From contig NZ_CP101161.1 of NCBI RefSeq assembly GCF_024298865.1, positions 455,227-519,226 on the forward strand: DNA of 64,000 nucleotides, given 5' to 3'. The notes below the pieces were generated by a model. The model did not search any database and was not told where the DNA came from. It saw only the letters and a program-made list of their open reading frames with translations. Each line of letters starts with the position of its first letter. The first letter of the stretch is position 1. Position numbers and translations under genes: made by a program. This DNA comes from Halorarius halobius. Lineage in GTDB: Archaea > Halobacteriota > Halobacteria > Halobacteriales > Haloarculaceae. Positions 44,165-53,601 of this stretch are shown here, piece by piece.

Positions 44165-44971
44165 ATGAACGAGTGTCCCGTCTGTGGTCGAGAGTTCTCG
44201 GGGGAACGAGGAGTTCGAGTGCATCACGCTCAGGTCCACGGTGAACCTCTGCCGAACAGGGAGTGTGGAGCCTGTGAAACGGAGTTCTACAGCGAGTACG
44301 AACAGAAGTACTGTTCGAACGCCTGCCGCGAGGAGGCGGTTTCGTTCGCGGGGGAGAACAACCCCAACTACAGCGGCGGCAAAGAGACGACTGCGTGTGA
44401 AACCTGTGACGCGGAGTTCGAGTACTACCCGTCCGAAAAGCCGGGACGGTTCTGTCCAGACTGCGTCGAGATGGACGGCTGGCGGGACCCCCCGTCGCTG
44501 ACGAGCGACGACAATCCACAGTACGAGGGCGGCAAGGTCGAACTCACCTGCGAGGTGTGTGACGCGGCGTTCGAGCGCTATCCGAGCAACGTCACCGGCG
44601 AGGTGTCGCTGTGTAGCGAGGACTGCCGGGCCGAGTGGCTCTCGGAGGCGTTCACCGGCGAGGGGCACCCGAACTGGGAGGGTGGGACCACCGGCCCGTA
44701 CGGCCAGGGGTGGAACGAGGTGCGCGAGCGGGCGCTGGAGCGCGACGACCGGACGTGTCTGCTCTGTGGCGCCGACGCGGACGACCTCGACCGGAACCCG
44801 GACGTCCACCACATCGTTCCGGTCCGCGCGTTCGTCGAGTCGCCGGTCCTGACCGAGGCCGACGCGCATACGCTCGACAACGTCGTCACGCTGTGTCCCG
44901 CCTGTCATCGACGCGCCGAGTTCGGCGGCGCGTCCCGGGCAGAACTGCGGCATCGGGCGGGCATCGCGTAG
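44165..44971 (+). CDS. HNH endonuclease with repeated zinc ribbons
   Basis: A 268-residue protein. Residues 4-25 are a C2H2-like finger. Three tandem units follow, each with a four-Cys zinc ribbon and a conserved motif: C34/C37/C50/C54 with NPNYSGG (66-72), C78/C81/C97/C100 with NPQYEGG (117-123), and C129/C132/C150/C154 with HPNWEGG (168-174). The C-terminal HNH domain has C198/C201, HH at 215-216, CPACH at 244-248 and the metal-binding His. Such proteins are homing or mobile-element nucleases. Codons in the first half are less GC-rich than the neighbours', and it follows tRNA-His by 93 bp. Confidence 0.85.
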   Translation: MNECPVCGREFSGERGVRVHHAQVHGEPLPNRECGACETEFYSEYEQKYCSNACREEAVSFAGENNPNYSGGKETTACETCDAEFEYYPSEKPGRFCPDCVEMDGWRDPPSLTSDDNPQYEGGKVELTCEVCDAAFERYPSNVTGEVSLCSEDCRAEWLSEAFTGEGHPNWEGGTTGPYGQGWNEVRERALERDDRTCLLCGADADDLDRNPDVHHIVPVRAFVESPVLTEADAHTLDNVVTLCPACHRRAEFGGASRAELRHRAGIA

Positions 44972-45046
44972 CCCCCGCGACACTACCGGCGAACCTGACA
45001 GCCGAATGGAAACTGAGTTGTACTGTCGGGACGCGATCACGAACGT

Positions 45047-45961
45047 ATGTGCCCTCCAGCCATCGAAACCACGGGACTCCGCAAGGAGTTCGGTGACGTC
45101 GTCGCCGTCGACGGCGTCGACCTCGTGGTCGAGAGCGGCGAGGTGTTCGGCTTCCTCGGCCCGAACGGCGCGGGCAAGTCGACGACCATCGACGTCCTCC
45201 TCGACTTCGTTCGCCCGACCGCCGGTGAGGTGCGCGTCCTCGGCCACGACCCGCAGGCAGAGCCCCGTGCCGTCCGCGAGCGCATCGGGGTCCTGCCCGA
45301 AGCCTCGGGCTTCTACAGCCGCGACACCGCCCGCGACCACCTCCGGTTCGCCGCGGCGATGAAGCGGGCGGACGACGATCCCGACGCCCTGCTGAAACGG
45401 GTGGGGCTCGCGGACGCCGCCGACCGCGCCGTCGGCGGGTTCTCGAAGGGGATGCGCCAGCGGCTCGGCCTCGCCGTCGCGCTCGTGGGCGCCCCGGAAC
45501 TGCTGATACTGGACGAACCGCTCGGCGGCCTCGACCCCTCGGGGGCGCGCCGCCTCCGCGAAATCGTCCGCGCGGAGTCCGAACGCGGCGCCGCCGTGTT
45601 CTTCTCCAGTCACATCATGGACCAGGTGGAGAGCGTCTGCGACCGGGTCGGCATCATGCACGACGGCGAACTCGTGGCCGTCGACACCGTCGAGGCGCTC
45701 CGGACCAGCGGGGAGACGCCCGCGGAGGTCGTGCTCACCGTCGACGGCGATTCCGAGCGCGCCGCGCGCCGTCTCCGGGGTGTCGACGGCGTCGACGAGG
45801 TGGCCGTCCGCGACGGGCGCGTCAGGCTGACCTGCACGGACCCGACCGCGAAGGCCGACGCCGTCGCCCGACTCGACGCCGAGGGGGTCGTCGTCCGCGA
45901 CGTCGAGGCCGACGCTCCGTCGCTGGAGCAGGTGTTCATGGTCCGGACCGGACAGCGATGA
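45047..45961 (+). CDS. ABC transporter ATP-binding protein (ABC-2/NosF-like exporter)
   Basis: A 304-residue ATPase. Walker A (GPNGAGKST) lies near residue 42, the signature is GFSKGMRQRLGLAVAL, Walker B LLILDEPLGG, and the switch His follows in FSSHIMDQ. The last ~80 residues are the accessory domain typical of NosF/CcmA-like ATPases. It overlaps the permease gene by 4 bp. The substrate is unknown. Confidence 0.93.
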   Translation: MCPPAIETTGLRKEFGDVVAVDGVDLVVESGEVFGFLGPNGAGKSTTIDVLLDFVRPTAGEVRVLGHDPQAEPRAVRERIGVLPEASGFYSRDTARDHLRFAAAMKRADDDPDALLKRVGLADAADRAVGGFSKGMRQRLGLAVALVGAPELLILDEPLGGLDPSGARRLREIVRAESERGAAVFFSSHIMDQVESVCDRVGIMHDGELVAVDTVEALRTSGETPAEVVLTVDGDSERAARRLRGVDGVDEVAVRDGRVRLTCTDPTAKADAVARLDAEGVVVRDVEADAPSLEQVFMVRTGQR

Positions 45962-47724
45962 GTCGCGTACTCGCCGTCGCCCGCGAGGACCTCCGCCACG
46001 CCCTCCGCGACCGGTTGCTGTGGGGTGCGACCCTGCTGTTGGGGCTGATATTCCTGCCGAGCACCGCCAACAGCGCGACGAGTCAGGTCCGGCCGGCCGC
46101 CGAACACGTGCCGTTACTGGCGCTGGACCTCCTCACGTACACGCTCGTCGTGGTCGCCGCCGTCGGCTACGCCGCCGTCGTCGGCGAACGCGAGGCCGGC
46201 ACCGACCGCCTCGTGCTCGGGTTGCCGGCGACGCGCCGGGACCTCGTGGTCGGCAAACTGCTGTCCCGAACCGCCGTGGTCGTCGCCGTCGTCGGGGCGG
46301 TGCTCGTCGTCGCGGACGCGCTGTTCCTCGTCGGCTACGGCGACGCCCACCTCGCGCTGTTCTGGACGATGGGCGCCGGGATGCTGGCGTACGCCGCCGT
46401 CTGGACGGCCGTGACCGTCGGCTACTCGGCGGCGTTCGACTCCCGCTACCGCGTGCTCGGCGCGCTCGTCGCCACCTACGGCGTGTTCGGCGTCACGGTG
46501 AACGTCTGGGGCGTGGTCGTCGAGCCACTGCTTGCGGTCCCGTTCACCGGGTCGGTCGGCGTTCCGGCCTACGAGACGGCGCCGCTGTGGCTCCAGGTCG
46601 TCGAGCGACTCAACCCGATGCAGGGGTTCTTCGAGACGCTCCAGTGGGCGCTGGCCGCCGTCGGACCGGGCACCCCCGAGACGGGTGCGGGGCTGGCGCT
46701 GTTCGGCGCGGGCACGTTCCTCGCGTTCGGCGCGGTGCCGCTGTGGGTCGGCCTCCGCCGGTTCGACCGCGCCGACCTGACGGACGGGGCCGACGGCGCG
46801 GGCGCGGGCGACCGACTCTGGCGGGCGGTCCGACGCCACACCCCGAGGATGGGGTCCGGCGGCGCGAGTGCGGGCGCCAGTCGCGCGTGGACGGTCGCGC
46901 GTGCGGACCTCCGCCACGCGGTCCAGAACTGGGTGGTGGCCGGCGCGGTGGGACTGCTGGTCGTGCTCGTGGTCCCCGACCTCTGGACGGGCGTCGAGGT
47001 GAGCGAGGGGACGACCGCCGACAGGGTGGTCCGCGACCTGCCGCTGACGTTCCTGTTGCCGACGCTGGTGCTCGCCGTCGCCGTCGGCTACCGCGCCGTC
47101 GTCGGCGAACGCGAGGCCGGCACCGACCGCCTCGTGCTCGGGTTGCCGGTCACGCGCCGCGACCTCGTGGTCGGGAAGGCGTGCTCGCGGGTCGCCATCG
47201 CTGTGGGGGCGCTCGTCCCGCTCGTGACGGTCGCCGAACTGCTCGTGGCCGTCCGGCTTCCCGACCCGCACGTCGGCGCGTTCCTCGCGTGGGGGAGCTA
47301 CCTCCTCGTGTTCGCGGCGGCGTGGACGGCGTTCGTCGTCGGCGTCTCGGCGGCCGTCTCCACCCGGTACCGTGCGCTTGCGACCGTGTTCGCCACGTAC
47401 GTCCTGTTCAGTCCCTCCAGCACCGGGCTGTGGGACCTGCTCGTTCGCCCCCTGTTCTCGATGCCGTTCACCGGCCGGTTCGCGACGCCCGAGGGCGTCC
47501 ACGCGGTGAACGTTCTCGGGCCGGTGTGGTACCGCTACCTCGACGGGCTCAACCCCATCGTCGCGCTCGGGCGGATGCAGGACCTGCTTCTGGGGCTCGC
47601 GGGCGCCGGGCCGCTGTACGGGACCGCCCCGCTGTACGCCTACAGCGTCGCCGTCGTCGCGCTGTTCGCCAGCCTGCCGCTGTACGTCGGCTACCGCCGG
47701 TTCGACCGCGCCGACCTCGGGTAG
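45958..47724 (+). CDS. ABC-2 permease, internally duplicated
   Basis: A 588-residue membrane protein composed of two homologous halves (about 1-290 and 300-588), each like a NosY-type ABC-2 permease with six membrane helices. The segment VVGEREAGTDRLVLGLP occurs in both halves (about residues 73-90 and 380-397). A 55-bp DNA stretch is identical between 46174-46228 and 47095-47149. Most ABC-2 permeases have one such unit and dimerise; this protein is a built-in dimer. It is coupled to the ATPase gene just upstream. Confidence 0.9.
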   Translation: MSRVLAVAREDLRHALRDRLLWGATLLLGLIFLPSTANSATSQVRPAAEHVPLLALDLLTYTLVVVAAVGYAAVVGEREAGTDRLVLGLPATRRDLVVGKLLSRTAVVVAVVGAVLVVADALFLVGYGDAHLALFWTMGAGMLAYAAVWTAVTVGYSAAFDSRYRVLGALVATYGVFGVTVNVWGVVVEPLLAVPFTGSVGVPAYETAPLWLQVVERLNPMQGFFETLQWALAAVGPGTPETGAGLALFGAGTFLAFGAVPLWVGLRRFDRADLTDGADGAGAGDRLWRAVRRHTPRMGSGGASAGASRAWTVARADLRHAVQNWVVAGAVGLLVVLVVPDLWTGVEVSEGTTADRVVRDLPLTFLLPTLVLAVAVGYRAVVGEREAGTDRLVLGLPVTRRDLVVGKACSRVAIAVGALVPLVTVAELLVAVRLPDPHVGAFLAWGSYLLVFAAAWTAFVVGVSAAVSTRYRALATVFATYVLFSPSSTGLWDLLVRPLFSMPFTGRFATPEGVHAVNVLGPVWYRYLDGLNPIVALGRMQDLLLGLAGAGPLYGTAPLYAYSVAVVALFASLPLYVGYRRFDRADLG

Positions 47725-47760
47725 CCGGGGGTCTTTCACCCACCCCCACGAACCGTCCGT

Positions 47761-48366
47761 ATGCCCACCTGGGACGAACGGTTCGCCTCCGGGTCGTATC
47801 CGACCGACCCCGACCCCTCGCCCGTGCTCGACCGCTACGTCGACGCGTTCCCCGACGGCCGCGCGCTCGACGTGGCGACCGGGACGGGACGCAACGCCGT
47901 GTTCCTCGCGGAGCGCGGCTACGAGGTGGACGGTCTCGACCAGTCGCGCGAGGGGCTACGCATCGCCCGCGAGAACGCCCGCGAGCGCGGGGTCGGGGGG
48001 CGCTTCAACCCCGTGCAGGCCGACGTGGACACCTACGAGTTCCCCGAGGCCGAGTACGCGGTCGTCACGGTCAGTTTCTACCGGCCGATGGACCGCCTGC
48101 CCGACATCACGGCGGCGCTCGAACCGGGCGGCGTCCTGTTCGTGCAACACCACCTCCGGTCGACCGACGAGTACGAGACCGGGCCGAGCACCGACCGCTA
48201 CCGGTTCGCGGCGAACGAACTCCTGCACGCCGCGCTCGATCTGACCGTCCTCCACTACAGCGAGACGACAGAGGAGCGCGACGACGGTCGCCGCTCCGCG
48301 ATCGCGCAGGTCGTCGCCCGGAACAGCCACGGCCACCACCAGACGTATCCCGAAGTCGACCCCTGA
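47761..48366 (+). CDS. SAM-dependent methyltransferase (TehB/UbiE-like)
   Basis: Class I methyltransferase of 201 residues with motif I ALDVATGTGRNAVFLAERGY, acidic residue GLDQS for the SAM ribose, and VTVSFYRP and LEPGGVLFVQHH as later strands. The compact size and the 'GRNAVFLA' motif resemble TehB-type resistance methyltransferases. The substrate is not determinable. It follows the ABC exporter by 36 bp and precedes phoD by 41 bp. Confidence 0.85.
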   Translation: MPTWDERFASGSYPTDPDPSPVLDRYVDAFPDGRALDVATGTGRNAVFLAERGYEVDGLDQSREGLRIARENARERGVGGRFNPVQADVDTYEFPEAEYAVVTVSFYRPMDRLPDITAALEPGGVLFVQHHLRSTDEYETGPSTDRYRFAANELLHAALDLTVLHYSETTEERDDGRRSAIAQVVARNSHGHHQTYPEVDP

Positions 48367-48407
48367 CGGCCGAAACCGCCTTCCATTCCCCCGGCGAACG
48401 GCCACCG

Positions 48408-50174
48408 ATGACCGAGCGGGGGTATCCAGACGACGAGCGAGACGCGCCCGACGAACCGGCACGCGACCCCGACGACCACGCGGAACTGCTCTCGGAACTC
48501 GACTCCCACGACCTGTCGCTGGCGACCGATCTCGTCCACGCCAGCGGCGCCGACGCCTTCGCGTTCGACCCCGACGCCGACCCGGACGCGGTGTTCCCCC
48601 AGTCGGTCGCCAGCGGCGGCCCCACGCCGAGCGGCGCCATCATCTGGACCCGCATCGCACCCGACGCGTTCGACCCCGACACCTCGCTGGCGGTGCAGGT
48701 GGCCCACGACCCCGCGTTCGAGGAGGTGGTGTACGACGGCGTCGTCACCGACGAGGCACGCATCGAGGCCCACGACTACACGGTGAAGGTGGACCTCGAC
48801 GGCCACCTCGACGCCGACAGCGCGTACCACTACCGGTTCATCTACGACGGCGTCGCCTCCCGGGCGGGGCGGTGCCGGACGCTCCCGCACCCGAACGACT
48901 CGCCCGAGTCGGTCGAGTTCGCGGTGCTGGCGTGTCAGAACTTCCTCAACGGCTACTTCCCCGCGTACCACCACGTCGCCGAGGAAGACGTCGACTTCCT
49001 CGTCCACGTCGGCGACTTCGTCTACGAGTCCGACGACGGCGCGTTCAAGGGGTTCGGCTCCCGCGAGTACGAGGGCCGCGAGAAGCGGTTCCCGAGCGGC
49101 CACGACCGCGTTCAGGGACTCGAGGACTACCGCTACCTCTACCGGACGTACCGCGGCGACGAGTTCCTCCAGGAGGCGCTCGAGGAGCACACCCTCATCG
49201 CGGGCTGGGACGACCACGAGATGGTCAACGACGTCTACTGGGACGCCCGGACCGACGCGCCCGCCGGCGACCACCCCCGTGGCGACGACCCCGAGTTCAT
49301 GACCGAACTCGTCGCGGACGCGATGCACGCGTGGTGGGAGTACATGCCCGCCCGCGTCGAGTACGACCCCAACGGCGACTCCCTCCAGGAGCGGTTCCGT
49401 CTGTGGCGCACCTTCGAGTTCGGCGACCTGGTGACGCTGGCGATGACCGACGAACGGCTCTTTCGGGACCCGCCCCGGGAGGCCATCCCGACGCCCGACA
49501 ACGTCGGCCCGCAGTACGAACCGCCCGGGCGAACGATGCTCGGCGACGAACAGCGCGAGTGGCTGATAGACACCGTCACCGGCTCGGAGACGACGTGGAC
49601 GGTGTGGGCCGACGAGGTGTTGACTACCCCGTTCCGCCTCGGGAGCGGGCCGCTCTCGGTGTACCCGGTGCAGGGCGGCTGGGACGGCTACACGCGCGAG
49701 CGGCAGAGAATCACGGAGGCAATCGACGCCGCGGACGTCGACAACTTCGTCACGCTGACGGGCGACATGCACTGTTACGTCGCCGCCTACCAGCAGTCCT
49801 CCTACCCGGGGCGGGTGTCGGGCGGTGAGGGGGTCGCGCCGGGCGAGCGCATCGGCGTCGAGTTCATGACGCCCGCCATCACCTCGCTGAACGTCGCGGA
49901 GGCGCTGGGGCTGACGAGCGGGTGGGCGAAGCGGCTGACGGAGCCGCTGTTGTCGTGGCTGATTCCGGCGATGAACCCCCACATCGACTTCTTCGACTCG
50001 CACAACTGGGGCTACTCGACCGTGGCGTTCACCCGCGAAGACTGCACGTACGTCGGCTACAGCGTCGACAAGACGGTGGATTCGCCCGAGGCAGACCGGG
50101 AGGTGCTGGTCGCCTACCGCGTCCCCGAGGGTGTCGTCGCGCTGGAGGAGGTGTCCGACGAGCACAGCGCGTGA
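48408..50174 (+). CDS. PhoD-like alkaline phosphatase/phosphodiesterase
   Basis: A 588-residue PhoD-family metallophosphoesterase. The N-terminal domain (VFPQSVASGGPTPSGAIIWTRI) is the PhoD beta-sandwich. The catalytic domain carries HVGDFVYESD, IAGWDDHEMVND and TLTGDMHCY, the metal-binding motifs. Homologues cleave phosphodiesters or lipids with Ca2+ and Fe3+. There is no obvious Tat or Sec signal at this start, so it may be cytoplasmic or start later. Longer upstream reading is a shadow of the permease. Confidence 0.9.
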   Translation: MTERGYPDDERDAPDEPARDPDDHAELLSELDSHDLSLATDLVHASGADAFAFDPDADPDAVFPQSVASGGPTPSGAIIWTRIAPDAFDPDTSLAVQVAHDPAFEEVVYDGVVTDEARIEAHDYTVKVDLDGHLDADSAYHYRFIYDGVASRAGRCRTLPHPNDSPESVEFAVLACQNFLNGYFPAYHHVAEEDVDFLVHVGDFVYESDDGAFKGFGSREYEGREKRFPSGHDRVQGLEDYRYLYRTYRGDEFLQEALEEHTLIAGWDDHEMVNDVYWDARTDAPAGDHPRGDDPEFMTELVADAMHAWWEYMPARVEYDPNGDSLQERFRLWRTFEFGDLVTLAMTDERLFRDPPREAIPTPDNVGPQYEPPGRTMLGDEQREWLIDTVTGSETTWTVWADEVLTTPFRLGSGPLSVYPVQGGWDGYTRERQRITEAIDAADVDNFVTLTGDMHCYVAAYQQSSYPGRVSGGEGVAPGERIGVEFMTPAITSLNVAEALGLTSGWAKRLTEPLLSWLIPAMNPHIDFFDSHNWGYSTVAFTREDCTYVGYSVDKTVDSPEADREVLVAYRVPEGVVALEEVSDEHSA

Positions 50175-50223
50175 GCCGACCGGTGCCGTCAACGTTACCA
50201 GCCGTCCCCGTCCACGCTCCAGC

Positions 50224-50955
50224 ATGGACGTAGCCGTGGTCACCGTCGGCGACGAACTGCTGGCGGGCGACACCGAGAACACGAACGCGACGTGGCTCGG
50301 CCGCGAGTTGGCCGACCGCGGGGTCGCCGTCGTCCGGGTGCTCACGGTGCCCGACGACGTCGAGGCCATCGCCGAGAACGTCCGGCGCTACGCCGACCGG
50401 TTCGACGCCGTCGTCGTCACCGGCGGCCTCGGCGGGACGCCCGACGACGTGACGATGGACGGCGTCGCCGCGGCGTTCGACCGCCCGCTGGAGGAGAACG
50501 CGCTGGCGCGGGCCGACCTCGAGCGGACGCTCGCGGCCATCGCCGACGACTACCCGGACCTCGAGGTGGACGTCGAGGCGGAGGCGTCGATTCCGGCGGG
50601 TGCACGGCCCCTCATAAACGACGCCGGCCTCTCGCCGGGCTGTGTCGTCGAGCCGGACGACCGCGGCGCGGTCTACGTGTTCCCGGGCATCCCGGGCGAG
50701 ATGAAGGAGCTGTTCCGCGGCGTGGCCGACGAGTTCGCCGGCGAGTTGGCGAGCGCGTTCCTCTACACCGACGAGCCGGAGGCGAACCTCATCGAGCGGC
50801 TCGACGAGGCGCGCCGCCGGTTCGACGTGACCGTCGGCTGTTACCCCGACCAGAGCGCCGGCCACAACCGGCTGAAGGTGCGGGGCACCGACGGCGCGGC
50901 CGTCGAGGCCGCGGCCGACTGGCTCGCCGACGAGGTCCGGACGGTCGACCCCTGA
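50224..50955 (+). CDS. CinA-like molybdopterin-binding domain protein
   Basis: A 243-residue protein of the MoaB/MoeA-like fold found at the N-terminus of CinA. It begins VAVVTVGDELLAGDTENTNATWLGREL and contains [15 protein letters not shown]. The NMN-deamidase (C-terminal) domain of CinA is missing. Archaeal stand-alone forms are annotated as competence/damage-inducible-like, but the function is not known. The ATG at 50224 starts exactly at the first strand. Confidence 0.88.
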   Translation: MDVAVVTVGDELLAGDTENTNATWLGRELADRGVAVVRVLTVPDDVEAIAENVRRYADRFDAVVVTGGLGGTPDDVTMDGVAAAFDRPLEENALARADLERTLAAIADDYPDLEVDVEAEASIPAGARPLINDAGLSPGCVVEPDDRGAVYVFPGIPGEMKELFRGVADEFAGELASAFLYTDEPEANLIERLDEARRRFDVTVGCYPDQSAGHNRLKVRGTDGAAVEAAADWLADEVRTVDP

Positions 50956-50992
50956 GGCGACCGCTTTTGGTCGTCGTTCCCGTACGCGACGT

Positions 50993-52297
50993 ATGGACCG
51001 ACGGACGTTCCTCGCGTGTGCGGCCGGCGGCACGGCGGCGCTCTCGGGCTGTACGCTCCCCGCGAGCCAGCCGACGACCACCGGCGACGGCACGCCCGGC
51101 GACACGCCCGACGACACACCGACGGACGGCGACGGCCCCAGAGGAGTCGGTCTGGAGACGCTGGCGACCGGCCTTCGCGCGCCGCTGGACGTCGTGTTCG
51201 CCGGCGGCCGCCGCTACGTGGCCGAACAGCCCGGCGTGGTGCGCGTCCACGAGTCCGGCGGCCTGCGCGAGACGCCGTTGCTCGACCTCCGGGACGCGGT
51301 GACGGCGGGCGGCGAGAAGGGCCTGCTCGGCGTCGCACTCCACCCCGACTTTCCCGACGACCGGCGGCTGTTCGTCCGGTACAGCGCCCCGCCGCGGGCG
51401 GGGACGCCCGACGGCTACAGCCACACGTTCGTCCTCGCGTCGTTCGCGGTGACGGCCGACGGCCGGACCGCCGACCCGGACAGCGAGCGGACGATACTGG
51501 AGATACCGGAACCGCAGGGGAACCACAACGCCGGCTCTCTCGCCTTCGGCCCGGACGGCTACCTGTACGTCGGCGTCGGCGACGGCGGCGCGGGCGGCGA
51601 TCGCGGGACCGGCCACGTCGACGACTGGTACGACGCCGTCCCCGGCGGCAACGGACAGGACGTGACCGAGAACCTGCTGGGGAGCGTGCTCCGCATCGAC
51701 GTGGACGGCGGCGACCCGTACGCCGTCCCCGACTCGAACCCGCTGGTCGGGCGCGAGGGGCTGGACGAACAGTACGCCTGGGGGTTCCGCAACCCGTGGC
51801 GGTTCAGTTTCGACCGCGAGGCCCTCTACGTCGCGGACGTGGGGCAGAGCGCCTACGAGGAGGTGAGCCGCGTCGAGCGGGGCGGCAACTACGGCTGGAA
51901 CGTCAAGGAGGGAACCCACTGTTACGGGGCCGACGACTGCCCCGACACCGCGCCCGTCCGTGGCGGCGAGCCCCTGCGCGACCCGGTCGTCGAGTACCCC
52001 CACTCGGGCGGCGGAGTCAGCGGCGTCTCCGTCATCGGCGGCTACGTGTATCGGGGGTCGGCGCTGTCGGGTCTCGGCGGCGACTACGTGTTCGGCGACC
52101 TGAACGCCGGCGGCCGGCTGTTCGCCGCCACACCCGCCGACGAAGGCCTGTGGCCGACCCACGTGGTACCCATCACCGAGGGCGGCGGAAAACTCGACCG
52201 CCTGCTGTCGTTCGGACGCGGCCCGGACGGCGACCTGTACGTGCTGGGCCTCGGGAGCGAGGGCGACGGAGGACTGCACCGAATCGTTCCGGCGTAG
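50993..52297 (+). CDS. Glucose/sorbosone dehydrogenase-like (PQQ-type) lipoprotein
   Basis: A 434-residue beta-propeller of the GSDH family. Residues 1-20 are an Arg-rich leader and a lipobox (AALSGC), followed by a Thr/Asp/Gly linker. The propeller shows the family motifs GLLGVALHPDFPDDRRLFVRY, EPQGNHNAGSLAFGPDGYLYVGVGDGG, and YAWGFRNPWRFSFD. Soluble sugar dehydrogenases of this family use PQQ and Ca2+; no PQQ synthesis genes are nearby. It would act outside the membrane. Confidence 0.9.
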   Translation: MDRRTFLACAAGGTAALSGCTLPASQPTTTGDGTPGDTPDDTPTDGDGPRGVGLETLATGLRAPLDVVFAGGRRYVAEQPGVVRVHESGGLRETPLLDLRDAVTAGGEKGLLGVALHPDFPDDRRLFVRYSAPPRAGTPDGYSHTFVLASFAVTADGRTADPDSERTILEIPEPQGNHNAGSLAFGPDGYLYVGVGDGGAGGDRGTGHVDDWYDAVPGGNGQDVTENLLGSVLRIDVDGGDPYAVPDSNPLVGREGLDEQYAWGFRNPWRFSFDREALYVADVGQSAYEEVSRVERGGNYGWNVKEGTHCYGADDCPDTAPVRGGEPLRDPVVEYPHSGGGVSGVSVIGGYVYRGSALSGLGGDYVFGDLNAGGRLFAATPADEGLWPTHVVPITEGGGKLDRLLSFGRGPDGDLYVLGLGSEGDGGLHRIVPA

Positions 52298-52321
52298 CCA
52301 GCGGATGACGCGCCCGGAGCG

Positions 52322-53521
52322 TCAGGCCGGGCGGTCGGAGGAGGCCATCGTCTCGGGGTCGCGGTTTTCCGCCTGGAGCGACCCGCTCTCGCGGACGATG
52401 TCCAGCGCGGTCATCAGGTCGGTCCGCGAGATGATGCCGACGAGGTCCTCGCCGTCCATGACGAGCAGGCGGCCCACGCCGGTCGACTGCATCCGCTGGA
52501 GCGCGTCGATGGCGTCCTCGTCGGGGCCGATGGTCTCCAGTTCCCGCGTCATCACCTCCTCGACGGTGAACGCGTCACGCTCCACCTCGTCGACCGACTG
52601 CGCGTCCGACAGCGTGACGACGCCGACGACGCGCCCGGCGTCGAGCACGGGGTAGCCGGTGTGGCGCTCGCGGAACATCCGCTCGACGAGGTCCGCGACG
52701 GAGGTGTCGGGTGCGACCGCCTTCACCTCCTCGCGGGGCGTCATCACGTCCCGGACGACGACCCCCTCGAACGCGGCTTTCATCATCGTCTGCTGGGCCT
52801 CCGAGGAAGCGCCGATGTAGATGAAGAAGGCGATGGCGACGAGAAAGAGGCCGCCGCCGCCGAACAGCCCGAACAGGCCCAGCAGGATGGCGAACAGTTT
52901 GCCGACCTCGGCGGCGAGCTGGGTCGCCCGCGCGTAGGGGCGGGTCCGCGCGAGGAGCGCCCGGAGGACGCGCCCGCCGTCCATCGGGAAGCCGGGAAGC
53001 AGGTTGAACACCGCGAGGACGACGTTCATCAGCGCGAGATACCCCAGCAGGAACCGGGTGCCCGCGAGCAACGCCGACCCGTTCGGGTCGACGAGCGTGA
53101 ACGCGCCGTACGAGACGACGCCGAGCGCGACGCTGACGGCGGGGCCGGCCAGCGCGATGTACAGTTCCTGCTTCCAGTCTTCGGGCATCTCCGACAGTTG
53201 GGCGACGCCGCCGAACAGCCACAGCGTGATGGAGGCGATGGGGAAGCCGAACCGCATCGCCACCAGCGAGTGACCGAGTTCGTGGAGGACGACGCCGACG
53301 AACAGGCCGACGGCCGCCAGCGCCCCCAGCGTGAACGCGACGACCGGGTCGCCCGACAGTGCCGCCACGTCGAGGCCCGCGCCGAACTGCTCGTTCAGTA
53401 GCTCGGCGTACGTGCCGACGCTCGACCCGATGAGGTAGGCGAACAGCGGCAGGACCACGAGGAACGTCAGGTCCAGCTCTATCGGGATGCCGAACAGCCT
53501 CCCGATACGGTAGCTTCGCAT
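52322..53521 (-). CDS. Site-2 protease family zinc metalloprotease with CBS domains
   Basis: A 399-residue membrane protease. Zinc-binding HELGH is at residues 80-84 and the second metal motif NLLPGFPMDGGR at 172-183. About six membrane helices (residues 10-240) are followed by a pair of CBS domains (about 250-375), which bind adenine nucleotides. Such proteins cleave membrane-anchored regulators in response to cellular energy or stress. ATG at 53521 is supported by a TATA-like element (minus strand, 53543-53551); an upstream ATG adds five residues. Confidence 0.92.
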   Translation of the reverse strand: MRSYRIGRLFGIPIELDLTFLVVLPLFAYLIGSSVGTYAELLNEQFGAGLDVAALSGDPVVAFTLGALAAVGLFVGVVLHELGHSLVAMRFGFPIASITLWLFGGVAQLSEMPEDWKQELYIALAGPAVSVALGVVSYGAFTLVDPNGSALLAGTRFLLGYLALMNVVLAVFNLLPGFPMDGGRVLRALLARTRPYARATQLAAEVGKLFAILLGLFGLFGGGGLFLVAIAFFIYIGASSEAQQTMMKAAFEGVVVRDVMTPREEVKAVAPDTSVADLVERMFRERHTGYPVLDAGRVVGVVTLSDAQSVDEVERDAFTVEEVMTRELETIGPDEDAIDALQRMQSTGVGRLLVMDGEDLVGIISRTDLMTALDIVRESGSLQAENRDPETMASSDRPA

Positions 53522-53542
53522 AGGCGAACTAGGCACCGGACC

Positions 53543-53551
53543 GACTTAAGC
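53543..53551 (-). promoter_or_regulatory. Promoter (TATA-like) of the site-2 protease gene
   Basis: The minus strand reads GCTTAAGTC, 22-30 bp before the ATG at 53521, consistent with a leaderless transcript. Confidence 0.5.
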
Positions 53552-53601
53552 GTCGGCGGCCGACGCGACCGTTTTTGTCCGGTGGGCGCGTACCGCCGGC
53601 C

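Noticed and set aside
43999..45046. An integrated element bounded by a repeat of the tRNA-His 3' end.
   Set aside because: I looked for a second copy of the tRNA 3' end downstream of the HNH gene and saw none, so no att sites can be claimed.
46020..48407. An upstream open extension that would make PhoD a 1384-residue protein.
   Set aside because: The extension lies in a different frame of the ABC permease and methyltransferase genes, and the PhoD N-terminus begins normally at 48408.
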